Shown here: one piece after another, positions 41,698 through 48,659 of the stretch
How the letters are laid out: each line of letters opens with the position of its first letter
Numbering within the stretch: position 1 is the first letter of the stretch
Assembly: GCA_964537955.1 (NCBI GenBank)
Contig: CAZICY010000001.1
Location: 1-64,000, forward strand
Length of the DNA stretch: 64,000 nt
Direction of reading: 5' to 3'
DNA from: Mxb001 sp964537955
GTDB taxonomy: Bacteria > Actinomycetota > Actinomycetes > S36-B12
Translations under genes and position numbers: made by a program
The notes under the pieces: generated by a model
What the model was told of the DNA's origin: nothing
Databases searched by the model: none
Seen by the model: the letters and a program-made list of their open reading frames with translations, nothing else

Positions 41698-43062
41698 TCA
41701 GCCCGCGAGGTAGCCCAGCAGGTCCTGGCGCGAGAGCACCCCGACCGGCTTGCCGTCATCGAGCACCAGGATGGCGTCAGAGGACTCCATCGCTGCAACC
41801 GCCGCCGACACCGGCTCGCCCGCTCCCACCTGAGGGAGCTTGGGCGACATGTGCTGGTCGAGGGTGTCCGCCAGGGCGGCACGTCCGGCGAAGAGCGCAT
41901 CGAGCAGGTCGCGCTCCACCACGGAGCCGACGACCTCGGCGGCCATGACGGGTGGCTCCGCGCGGACAACGGGCATCTGCGAGACGCCGAACTCGCGCAG
42001 GGTGTCGATGGCCTCGCGCACCGACTCCGTGGGATGGGCGTGGACGAACGGCGGCAGGTCGCCGCCCTTGCCCCGCAGCACGTCGCCCACCGTGCGGTCC
42101 CCCGCGGCAGGGCCGAAGCCGTAGGAGGCCAGCCACTCGTCGTTGAAGACCTTGGACAGGTAGCCGCGACCGCTGTCGGGCAGGAGCACCACCACCATGT
42201 CGTCGGCACTGGCCCGTCGGGCCACGTCGAGGGCCGCCACCGCAGCCATGCCGCACGAGCCGCCGACGAGCAGGCCCTCCTCGCGCGCGAGGCGGCGGGT
42301 CATCTCGAAGGAGTCGCGGTCGCTCACGGCGATCACCTCGTCGGGCACCGCGGCGTCGTACGTCGAGGGCCAGAAGTCCTCGCCCACTCCTTCGACGAGG
42401 TAGGGGCGACCGGTGCCGCCGGAGTAGACCGAGCCCTCCGGATCCGCCGCAATGATCCGCACCCGACCGTCGCTCACCTCCTTGAGGTAGCGACCGACGC
42501 CGCTGATGGTGCCGCCGGTGCCCGCGCCCGCCACGAAGTGCGTGATGCGCCCGTCGGTCTGCTCCCAGATCTCCGGGCCGGTCGTCTCGTAGTGCGAGCG
42601 CGGGTTGTTGGGGTTGGAGTACTGATCGGGCTTCCACGCACCCGGGATCTCGCGAGCCAGGCGGTCACTCACCGAGTAGTAGGACCGCGGGTCCTCGGGG
42701 TCGACGGCCGTGGGGCACTCGACGACCTCGGCGCCGTAGGCGCGCAGGACGTCCTGCTTGTCCTTGGACACCTTGTCGGGGCAGACGAAGACGCAGCGGT
42801 AGCCCCGCTGCTGGGCGACGATGGCCAGGCCTACGCCGGTGTTGCCGCTCGTGGGTTCCACGATGGTCCCGCCAGGGCCGATGAGGCCGTCCCGCTCAGC
42901 AGCCTCGATCATCCGCGTGGCGATACGGTCCTTCACCGATCCGCCCGGGTTGAGGTACTCCACCTTGGCGTAGACCGGGCAGGGGATCCCCTCCGTGACC
43001 CGATTCAGCCTCACGAGGGGGGTATTGCCGATGAGTTCCACGACAGAGTCGACGACGCGCAC
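41698..43062 (-). CDS. cbs: Cystathionine beta-synthase with two C-terminal CBS domains
   Basis: This 454-residue enzyme condenses serine (or O-acetylserine) with homocysteine. The PLP domain has NTPLVRLNRV, Lys44 in NPGGSVKDR, the PTSGNTGVG loop and GAGTGGTISGVGRYLKE. From about residue 340 two CBS domains follow (PTESVREAIDTLREFGVSQM; ESSDAILVLDDGKPVGVLSR), which usually bind adenosine ligands and regulate the enzyme. There is no heme-binding N-terminal extension. GTG 43062 follows TAGGCT by 8 nt. A longer open frame up to 43737 runs over the divergent hydrolase gene and is rejected. Confidence 0.94.
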   Translation of the reverse strand: MRVVDSVVELIGNTPLVRLNRVTEGIPCPVYAKVEYLNPGGSVKDRIATRMIEAAERDGLIGPGGTIVEPTSGNTGVGLAIVAQQRGYRCVFVCPDKVSKDKQDVLRAYGAEVVECPTAVDPEDPRSYYSVSDRLAREIPGAWKPDQYSNPNNPRSHYETTGPEIWEQTDGRITHFVAGAGTGGTISGVGRYLKEVSDGRVRIIAADPEGSVYSGGTGRPYLVEGVGEDFWPSTYDAAVPDEVIAVSDRDSFEMTRRLAREEGLLVGGSCGMAAVAALDVARRASADDMVVVLLPDSGRGYLSKVFNDEWLASYGFGPAAGDRTVGDVLRGKGGDLPPFVHAHPTESVREAIDTLREFGVSQMPVVRAEPPVMAAEVVGSVVERDLLDALFAGRAALADTLDQHMSPKLPQVGAGEPVSAAVAAMESSDAILVLDDGKPVGVLSRQDLLGYLAG

Positions 43063-43070
43063 GACACCAG

Positions 43071-43080
43071 AGCCTACGCT
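43071..43080. promoter_or_regulatory. Overlapping divergent -10 hexamers between cbs and the MBL hydrolase
   Basis: On the minus strand TAGGCT (43076-43071) plus 8 nt precedes the cbs GTG at 43062. On the plus strand TACGCT (43075-43080) plus 6 nt precedes the GTG at 43087. The hexamers share two base pairs, so the entire 24-bp intergenic region is a face-to-face promoter. Confidence 0.6.
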
Positions 43081-43086
43081 GACCCC

Positions 43087-43803
43087 GTGGCTCGCACACC
43101 CGCTGTCGCCCTGGCCGCCGGCGTCTACCGCTTCCCGACCCTGGGCGACTACATCAACTCCTACGCCTTCATCGATGACGACGGCTCGGTCACCCTGGTC
43201 GACTGCGGGCTCAAGCGGGCACCCGCCACGATCGTCCGCGCGCTGGAGTCCATCGGCAAGCACCCGCGCGACGTGCAGCGCATCGTGCTCACCCACGCGC
43301 ACTTCGACCATGTCGGCGGCGCGTCGCGGATGGTCGACGACACATCGGTTGCCGGAGTCGATGTGCATGCCGCAGACGCCGGCTACGTGCGCACGGGCAC
43401 GCGCGTGCCCGGCGACACGGCGACCACCTCCGGGCGACTCTTCGCGCGTGCACCCTGGGGTGACTTCCACGCGACTCCCGTGGCGCACGAACTCGTCGAC
43501 GGCCAGGTCCTCGACGTCGCGGGCGGCCTTCGCGTCCTGCACACGCCCGGTCACACCCCGGGGCACATCTCGCTGCTGCATCCGGGCACCGGCGTGCTCA
43601 TCACGGGCGACTCGATCTTCAACATGAACTCCCGCATGAGCTGGCCCACCAAGATCTTCTGTACGTCGTTCCCGCAGAATGTCGAGACCGCCCACGTGCT
43701 CGGCGAACTGGACTACTCCGTGGCGGCCTTCACCCATGGCCCCGAGATCCGCGACAACGCTCGGGAGCAGGTGCGCGGCTTCCTGCAGCGGGCCCGCACC
43801 TGA
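43087..43803 (+). CDS. Metallo-beta-lactamase-fold hydrolase
   Basis: This 238-residue protein has the MBL zinc motif LTHAHFDHVGGA, HTPGHTPGHIS and TGDSIF, ending AAFTHGPEI. It starts with VYRFPTLGDYINSYAFIDDD, as in glyoxalase-II-like or quorum-quenching-type hydrolases. The substrate is unknown; a thioester or lactone is plausible. GTG 43087 is supported by the leaderless -10. The stop overlaps the next ATG (TGATG), so it is co-translated with the SGNH hydrolase. Confidence 0.88.
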   Translation: MARTPAVALAAGVYRFPTLGDYINSYAFIDDDGSVTLVDCGLKRAPATIVRALESIGKHPRDVQRIVLTHAHFDHVGGASRMVDDTSVAGVDVHAADAGYVRTGTRVPGDTATTSGRLFARAPWGDFHATPVAHELVDGQVLDVAGGLRVLHTPGHTPGHISLLHPGTGVLITGDSIFNMNSRMSWPTKIFCTSFPQNVETAHVLGELDYSVAAFTHGPEIRDNAREQVRGFLQRART

Positions 43804-44609
43804 TGCCGGGTCCCCTCGCCCGGGCGGCTGCCGCCGCGGGAGCCACCGCGGTCGCCGTGGGCGGACTGCTCGCAGCCCAGGCCTTCGAGGCCCGCCGTCG
43901 CATCGGCCCGCGCACGACGACCGCGCCCTACGCCGACGGCCGCTACGGCAGCGGGCCAGGTACGTCGATCCGGCTCGCCGTTCTCGGCGACTCGGGAGCG
44001 GCGGGCCTCGGGGCGGAAAGGCCTGACGACACGATGGGCGCGATCCTCGCCACGGCGCTCGCCGAGGTGTCGGGGCGCACGGTGACGCTGAGCAACCACG
44101 CGGTGATCGGCGCGCAGACGAGCGACCTCGATCCGCAGATCGACCGAGCGCTGTGGACCAGGCCCCACGTCGCCGTGATCATGGTGGGCGCCAACGATGT
44201 CACCCACCTGGTCCCGCGCGCGCTGTCCGCACGCAGGCTGCGCCGCGCGATCCGCCGCCTGCGCGAGGCCGGCATCGAGGTCGTCATGGCCACCTGCCCC
44301 GACCTCGGCACCGTCAAGCCCGTCCCGCAGCCCCTGCGCGCGGTGATGCGCCGGTCATCCCGGCGGCTGGCTGCCGCGCAGGCCGAGGCGACACTGGTCG
44401 AAGGCGGGCGCCCCGTCTCGCTGGGCTCGCGGCTCGGGCCGGAGTTCGACGAGCGCCCCGACGTGATGTTCGCGGAGGACCGCTTCCATCCCTCGACCCA
44501 GGGATATGCGGCCGCCGCCCAGGCGCTCCTGCCCGAGGTGATCGCCGCCTGGCGGCTGGGCGGCGAGGGCGAGATCCTGCCGGCCCTCGCCGACGACGTC
44601 ACAGGCTGA
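43803..44609 (+). CDS. SGNH/GDSL-type esterase
   Basis: This 268-residue protein has an N-terminal hydrophobic segment (AAGATAVAVGGLLAAQAF) that may anchor or export it. The SGNH blocks are LAVLGDSGAAGLG (Ser nucleophile), ANDVTH (block III Asn), and DRFHPSTQGY (Asp and His). The conserved Gly of block II seems to be in NHAVIGAQTSDL. It is likely a lipid or cell-wall esterase. It overlaps the MBL hydrolase gene by 1 bp and the convergent hypothetical gene by 11 bp. Confidence 0.87.
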   Translation: MPGPLARAAAAAGATAVAVGGLLAAQAFEARRRIGPRTTTAPYADGRYGSGPGTSIRLAVLGDSGAAGLGAERPDDTMGAILATALAEVSGRTVTLSNHAVIGAQTSDLDPQIDRALWTRPHVAVIMVGANDVTHLVPRALSARRLRRAIRRLREAGIEVVMATCPDLGTVKPVPQPLRAVMRRSSRRLAAAQAEATLVEGGRPVSLGSRLGPEFDERPDVMFAEDRFHPSTQGYAAAAQALLPEVIAAWRLGGEGEILPALADDVTG

Positions 44610-44895
44610 GCCGGAAGTCCCGCAGGCGCGCGGCCATCCAGGCGCGATCAGGCTCAGCAGGGGATGACGCCAGCAGGTCACGGCCGGTCACGGCTACCTG
44701 GTCGCCGACAGCGGTGTCGCCTACGTCGGGGACCTCGCGCCGGACGTCGCTGGTCAGCGACGCGCGGCGGTCAGCGAACTCCTGCGCAAGCAAGCGGGCG
44801 TCGCCTGCGTGCTCGTCCAGACGCGTGAGCGGCATCGTGCGCAGCCGATCGACCACGCGGCGAAGCTCGGTCTCCGGGTCGTCGCCAGGACTCAC
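44599..44895 (-). CDS. Small hypothetical protein
   Basis: This 98-residue soluble, acidic-basic mixed protein has no motif I recognise. It starts with a GTG and contains a helix-like region (ETELRRVVDRLRTMPLTRLD) and ends WMAARLRDFRLSL. Codon usage is like that of its neighbours. It overlaps the SGNH gene end by 11 bp and lies 26 nt upstream of the BI-1 stop on the same strand. It is probably real but could be over-called. Confidence 0.55.
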   Translation of the reverse strand: MSPGDDPETELRRVVDRLRTMPLTRLDEHAGDARLLAQEFADRRASLTSDVRREVPDVGDTAVGDQVAVTGRDLLASSPAEPDRAWMAARLRDFRLSL

Positions 44896-44921
44896 GACTC
44901 AGCGACTGCCTGCGTCCGGAA

Positions 44922-45824
44922 CTACTCGCGACCGGCGGCCAAGAGGGCGAAGAAACGCAGGAACTCGAGGTAGAGCCACACCAGCGTCACGAGGAGACCG
45001 AAGGACATGCGCCAGGACTCGCGCTCAGGCAGACCCATCGCCACACCCTGCTTGATCGCCTCGAAGTCGAGCATGAGGCTGAACGCCGCGAGGCCGACGC
45101 CGAAGATGCACAGGAGCAGACCCAGGGTGCCCACGCCGTAGAAGCCCCAGCCGCCGCCCACTCCGAACATCGCGGCCACCAGGGAAGCGAGGCCGATGAA
45201 GAAGTAGGACACCATCGCCACGAGCATGAACTTCATGAACTTGTTGGTGACCTTGACGATGCCGGTGCCGTAGAGCAGGAGCATGACGCCGAAGGTGGTG
45301 AACGTGGCGAGGACCGCCTGGAGCACGAGCCCCTCGTAGTCCGAGGCGAGCGCGATCTGGTTGTACCAGTAGCTGATGGAGCCGAGGAAGACGCCGGAGA
45401 CGGCGGCATACAGCAGGGTGAGGGGTGGGCTCACCTGGCGCTTGAAGGCGTTGACCAGGCCCAGCACCAGGGTGGCGATCATGGCGCCGAAGACCAGGAG
45501 CGTGCCGATGCCGGGCAGCGCCTCGGTGATGAACCAGCCCGCGAAGGCCATGACGACTGCGATCCCGAACATGATCGCGGACTTGGCCATCACGTCGGCG
45601 TAGGTGATCCGCTGGCCGGCGGGGGCCGGGATCTGCACGCCGGTGTAGATGCCGGCATCGCCACCCGTGGGGGCCGGAGCGGTCGCGGGGGCCGGAGCAG
45701 GGGCGCCGTACTGTGCCGAGGCCACGGCGCTGCGGCCCTCCTCGTAGGCGAACCCGGCCCCAGAGCGGCTGGCCTGGGCGGCGTCGCGGTCGATACGGGC
45801 AAGGACGGGGTTGGCCGTCTGCAT
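44922..45824 (-). CDS. Bax inhibitor-1 (BI-1/YccA/TMBIM) family membrane protein
   Basis: This 300-residue protein has a ~75-residue cytoplasmic N-terminal tail (Ala/Pro-rich middle, APAPAPATAPAP). About seven helices follow: KSAIMFGIAVVMAFAGWFI, LLVFGAMIATLVLGLVNAF, and so on. The conserved block is LAAFSLMLDFEAIKQGVAMG, and the end is FGLLVTLVWLYLEFLRFFALL. Family members act as pH-sensitive calcium leak channels or bind FtsH-type proteases; the role here is unknown. ATG 45824 has AGGAGG 6 nt before it. The mRNA leader contains two tandem perfect hairpins (separate feature). Confidence 0.9.
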   Translation of the reverse strand: MQTANPVLARIDRDAAQASRSGAGFAYEEGRSAVASAQYGAPAPAPATAPAPTGGDAGIYTGVQIPAPAGQRITYADVMAKSAIMFGIAVVMAFAGWFITEALPGIGTLLVFGAMIATLVLGLVNAFKRQVSPPLTLLYAAVSGVFLGSISYWYNQIALASDYEGLVLQAVLATFTTFGVMLLLYGTGIVKVTNKFMKFMLVAMVSYFFIGLASLVAAMFGVGGGWGFYGVGTLGLLLCIFGVGLAAFSLMLDFEAIKQGVAMGLPERESWRMSFGLLVTLVWLYLEFLRFFALLAAGRE

Positions 45825-45844
45825 GCTGCTCCTCCTGCGCTGGT

Positions 45845-45889
45845 GAGGCGGGGCTCCCCCGCCTCGTGAAGCGGGCCCTCGCCCGCTTC
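45845..45889 (-). promoter_or_regulatory. Two tandem perfect 9-bp hairpins in the BI-1 leader
   Basis: Hairpin A (45868-45889) has arms GAAGCGGGC and GCCCGCTTC with a 4-nt loop. Hairpin B (45845-45865) has arms GAGGCGGGG and CCCCGCCTC with a 3-nt loop. Only 2 nt separate them. In the BI-1 transcript they fill the leader from the predicted 5' end to 8 nt before the Shine-Dalgarno. There is no U-tract, so a classic terminator is unlikely. Confidence 0.65.
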
Positions 45890-45895
45890 CTCTCC

Positions 45896-45923
45896 ACGGT
45901 AACGGATCCGGCCCCGGAAGCAA
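45896..45923 (-). promoter_or_regulatory. Candidate promoter of the BI-1 gene
   Basis: TTGCTT (45923-45918), a 16-bp spacer and TACCGT (45901-45896) on the minus strand. Transcription would start near 45889, the first base of hairpin A. Confidence 0.45.
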
Positions 45924-45988
45924 TCCCCAACGGCCGGCCCGGCGGCCACGGACCATTCGGCGGGGGGATCGGCTGGCCGGCACGCGCC

Positions 45989-45994
45989 TAGGCT
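45989..45994 (+). promoter_or_regulatory. -10 hexamer TAGGCT of tRNA-Leu
   Basis: TAGGCT ends 6 nt before the mature tRNA 5' end at 46001, so transcription may begin at or next to the mature end, needing little or no RNase P trimming. Confidence 0.5.
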
Positions 45995-46000
45995 GGGGGC

Positions 46001-46074
46001 GCCCCCGTAGTCCAATCGGCAGAGACACCCGGCTTAAACCCGGCACAGTGAGGGTTCGATCCCCTCCGGGGGCA
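46001..46074 (+). tRNA. tRNA-Leu (anticodon UAA), class I fold
   Basis: This is a 74-nt cloverleaf. The acceptor arms GCCCCCG and CGGGGGC pair fully. The D arm is GTCC/AGAC, the T arm GAGGG/CCCTC with TTCGATC loop, and the anticodon loop CTTAAAC reads UAA. The discriminator is A and CCA is not encoded (ACCG follows). The variable loop is only 5 nt (ACAGT), whereas normal bacterial leucine tRNAs have a long variable arm. There is a C-C mismatch at the top of the anticodon stem (positions 27-43). Identity as leucine rests on the anticodon alone. Confidence 0.85.
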
Positions 46075-46093
46075 CCGCTGCCGGACGGGGCAA

Positions 46094-46867
46094 TCAGCCG
46101 GCCAGGGCGCGCGCTCGCCCGAGGACGTCGTCGAGCATGGCCTCGGTGAGCCGGCCGGTGAAGGTGTTCTGCTGGCTCGGGTGGTAGCACCCGAGCAGCG
46201 ACAGGAGGCCGCCGTCCGGGCCGTCGAGGCGGGCCTCGGCTCCGTGGCCGAACACCGGACGCGGACGGGGCACGGGGATGCCTGCGGCGACGAGATCGCG
46301 CAGCACCGCGGTCCACGCGAATCCCCCGAGGGCGACGATCACGCGCGGGCGACACAGCTGGATCTCGCGCACGAGCCACGGCGCGCACGTGTCGCGCTCC
46401 GTCGGCGTCGGCGCGTTGCCCGGAGGCGCGCATCGCACGGCAGCCGTCACGCGCAGGCCGTCGAGGCGCTGGCCGTCGTCGCGCGATGTCGACTCGGGCT
46501 GGGCGGCGAAGCCCGCACGGTGCAGGGCCGCGAAGAGCCAGTCGCCGCTGCGGTCGCCGGTGAAGACCCGCCCGGTCCGGTTGGCGCCATGCGCCGCCGG
46601 GGCCAGTCCGACCACGAGGATCCCGGCGCGGGGATCCCCGAAGCCGGGCACGGGGCGCCCCCAGTAGTCCTGGTCGGCGTACGCCGCCCTGCGCTCCCGG
46701 GCCACGTGCTCGCGCCAGGCCAGCAGCCGCGGGCACGCGCGGCACCGGGTGATCGCGGCATCGAGTTCGGGGATGCTCGCGCAGGCGGCTGCGGCCGTCT
46801 CGGGGGACGTCGTCAGCGGAAGGGCCCATCGAGACGGCGATGCAGGAGAGACAGCGTGCGATCCCAC
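46094..46867 (-). CDS. Family 5 uracil-DNA glycosylase (UdgB), [4Fe-4S]
   Basis: This 257-residue protein excises uracil and related deaminated bases from DNA. It has the iron-sulfur cysteines CRACPR (two) and RCAPPGNAPTPTERDTC (two more), motif A GLAPAAHGANRTGRVFTGDR and the closing HPSQQNTFTGRL, all typical of UDG family 5 (thermophile/mycobacterial UdgB). No acceptable start codon lies after the dienelactone hydrolase stop, so ATG 46867 is used. It gives a long 55-bp overlap with that gene. A non-standard start such as CTG further in is possible. Confidence 0.88.
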   Translation of the reverse strand: MGSHAVSPASPSRWALPLTTSPETAAAACASIPELDAAITRCRACPRLLAWREHVARERRAAYADQDYWGRPVPGFGDPRAGILVVGLAPAAHGANRTGRVFTGDRSGDWLFAALHRAGFAAQPESTSRDDGQRLDGLRVTAAVRCAPPGNAPTPTERDTCAPWLVREIQLCRPRVIVALGGFAWTAVLRDLVAAGIPVPRPRPVFGHGAEARLDGPDGGLLSLLGCYHPSQQNTFTGRLTEAMLDDVLGRARALAG

Positions 46868-47508
46868 GCGAGCGCGGATGCCCCCGCGTCATGCACCTCC
46901 GAGCGGTCGTCATTGAAGAACGCGTGCTGGGTGCCGGCATAGGTCTCGACGACCGCGATGCCGCCGTGCTGGGCGATCGCATCGGCGTAGCGGGCGATGT
47001 CGTCGCCGGTCGACGCCAGGTCGGCCTCGCACTGGTGAACGAGCGCCTCCTTGCCGGCGTACGCACTCCAGGCGGGGTGGTAGTCCGGCCACGGCATGGC
47101 GGGGTAGAACGCCGCAGCGCAGTCGATGTCGGGACTCACCGTGGGCGCGAGGAGCGCCAGTCCGCCACCCATGCAGAAGCCCACGCACCCCACCTGGGTG
47201 CCCGTGAGCAGGCCGCTGCGCACAAGGTGATCGGCCGAGGCGGCGATGTCGTCGGCTGCCGAGGCCACGCGCAGGCCCATCATGAGCTTGCCGGCCTCGT
47301 CGGGCTCGGTGGTGTGCGCGCCACGGAAGAGGTCGGGAGCGAGGGCGACGAATCCCGCGGCGGCGAGCCGGTCCGCGACGGAGCGGATGTGGGGGACGAT
47401 CCCCCACCATTCCTGGATGACGACCACGCCAGCTCCGCGGCCGGAGGCGGGGACGGCGAGGTAGCCGGTGAGGCCGTGCTGGCCGGAGGGGATGTCGACG
47501 GTGGGCAT
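46813..47508 (-). CDS. Dienelactone hydrolase family protein
   Basis: This 231-residue alpha/beta hydrolase has the Cys nucleophile of dienelactone hydrolases: VGFCMGGGLA (Cys112), with Glu33 in IQEWWG and the catalytic His in TQHAFFND. It probably hydrolyses a lactone or ester. No aromatic-degradation genes lie nearby, so a role in the beta-ketoadipate pathway is unsupported. ATG 47508 follows TAGGCT by 6 nt, which reuses the lacI-type gene's stop codon. Confidence 0.9.
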   Translation of the reverse strand: MPTVDIPSGQHGLTGYLAVPASGRGAGVVVIQEWWGIVPHIRSVADRLAAAGFVALAPDLFRGAHTTEPDEAGKLMMGLRVASAADDIAASADHLVRSGLLTGTQVGCVGFCMGGGLALLAPTVSPDIDCAAAFYPAMPWPDYHPAWSAYAGKEALVHQCEADLASTGDDIARYADAIAQHGGIAVVETYAGTQHAFFNDDRSEVHDAGASALAWDRTLSLLHRRLDGPFR

Positions 47509-47514
47509 GCCGGA

Positions 47515-47520
47515 AGCCTA
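47515..47520 (-). promoter_or_regulatory. -10 hexamer TAGGCT of the dienelactone hydrolase gene, overlapping the LacI-gene stop
   Basis: TAGGCT plus 6 nt precedes the ATG at 47508. Its TAG is the stop codon (47518-47520) of the LacI-family gene. Confidence 0.6.
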
Positions 47521-48528
47521 GGAGGCGGCGCGCTCGACGGGCACGGTGCTTCCGCGCACCGTGAGCGTGGTGGGGACGGTGATCTCGTCGGGCCCGTCGA
47601 CGTCCTGGCCGAGCATTCGCGCGAGGAGGGCATCAGCGGCCATCCGGCCCATCTGCGCCACCGGCTGGCCGACGGTCGTGAGGTCGAGGAGCTCGGCGAG
47701 ATCGTGGCCGTCGATGCTGGCGATAGCGATGTCCGCGCCCGGGCGGATGCCGTGGCGCTGGAGGGCGCGGATGGCCCCGAAAGCCATGTCGTCCGACATC
47801 GCGAAGACCGCGGTCGGCGGCTGCGGCTGCGACAGCAGCGACGTCATCGCAGACTCCCCACCCGCCACCGTGAAGTAGCCGAAGGCCTCCAGGCTCGGAT
47901 CGCACCCGAGGCCCGCGCCCTCCATGGCGGTCGTGTAGCCCAAGGCGCGATTGGCCTGCGAGGTCGAGGCCTGCGGACGCCCGGAGATGATCCCGATACG
48001 TTCGTGTCCGAGGTTGATCAGGTGCTGTGTGGCCATCCGGCCGGCGGCCGCGTCATCGATGCACACCGAGGGGACCCCCGGCCATCGCACTCCGACGAAG
48101 CTCGTGGGCAGGCCGATCTCGAGCATGTCCGCGATGCGCGGAGCGTCGGTCGGCAGGGTGACCACGATGACGCCGTCCACGCGCCCTCGCAGCCGGCGCT
48201 CCGCGGGTAGTCCCGGGCTGGTGGCGGGATCGCCGACCTCGTAGACGAGCAGGTCGACGTCGCTCTCCTGCAGGACGTCGCTGATGCCCGATAGCAGGGT
48301 GGAGAAGAACCACCGGTCGATGAAGGGCGTGATGACAGCGACCGTGCCGGTGCGGCCGCTGGCGAGACGCGAGGCACTCGGCGACACGACGTAGTCGAGC
48401 TCGGCGGCGACGCGGCGCACCCGCTCGCGCGTCTCGGGGTCGACGTGCGGCAGTCCGCGCAGCGCGCGCGACACGGTGGCCGTGGAGACACCGGCCGCCT
48501 GCGCGACGTCGCGGATGGTGATCGACAC
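47518..48528 (-). CDS. LacI/GalR-family transcriptional regulator
   Basis: This 336-residue repressor-type protein has an N-terminal helix-turn-helix (ITIRDVAQAAGVSTATVSRAL), the hinge helix region SPSASRLASGRTGTV, and a periplasmic-binding-protein-like sensor domain (VPSVCIDDAAAGRMATQHLI). The effector is probably a sugar or related small molecule, but no sugar transport genes are adjacent. The GTG start has GGAGGGG 4 nt upstream. Its own promoter region contains an AATCGCTT core typical of LacI operators, suggesting autoregulation. Confidence 0.92.
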   Translation of the reverse strand: MSITIRDVAQAAGVSTATVSRALRGLPHVDPETRERVRRVAAELDYVVSPSASRLASGRTGTVAVITPFIDRWFFSTLLSGISDVLQESDVDLLVYEVGDPATSPGLPAERRLRGRVDGVIVVTLPTDAPRIADMLEIGLPTSFVGVRWPGVPSVCIDDAAAGRMATQHLINLGHERIGIISGRPQASTSQANRALGYTTAMEGAGLGCDPSLEAFGYFTVAGGESAMTSLLSQPQPPTAVFAMSDDMAFGAIRALQRHGIRPGADIAIASIDGHDLAELLDLTTVGQPVAQMGRMAADALLARMLGQDVDGPDEITVPTTLTVRGSTVPVERAAS

Positions 48529-48617
48529 GCTTCCCCTCCGCGCCGTGGACGCCGGGAAACGGCGCCGTCGGATTCTGAAACAGCCCGGGTCCGGATCGGA
48601 TACGGGCCCGAGCGGGG

Positions 48618-48656
48618 AGTGTACGGCGCTCCGCGGCGCTGCCGCAATCGCTTACA
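48618..48656 (-). promoter_or_regulatory. Candidate promoter and LacI-type operator of the LacI-family gene
   Basis: TACACT (48623-48618, minus) is a candidate -10. Upstream, CGCAATCGCTTACA (48643-48656, plus-strand reading) is an imperfect palindrome around a central CG with the AAnCGnTT core of LacI operators; it would cover the -35 region. The palindrome matches only 4 of 7 positions. Confidence 0.35.
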
Positions 48657-48659
48657 GGA

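Noticed and set aside
43063..43737. Upstream extension of the cbs frame
   Set aside because: It runs opposite the MBL hydrolase gene and has no conserved sequence; cystathionine beta-synthase starts normally at 43062 with a well-placed -10.
45845..45889. Tandem hairpins as an intrinsic terminator for the upstream glycosylase transcript
   Set aside because: No U-tract, ~200 nt beyond the stop with a tRNA gene between, and a plausible promoter directly upstream; a leader function fits better, though this is not excluded.
45825..47066. Upstream extension of the BI-1 frame
   Set aside because: It passes through the hairpin leader, the tRNA gene (antisense) and the glycosylase in another frame, without conserved sequence.
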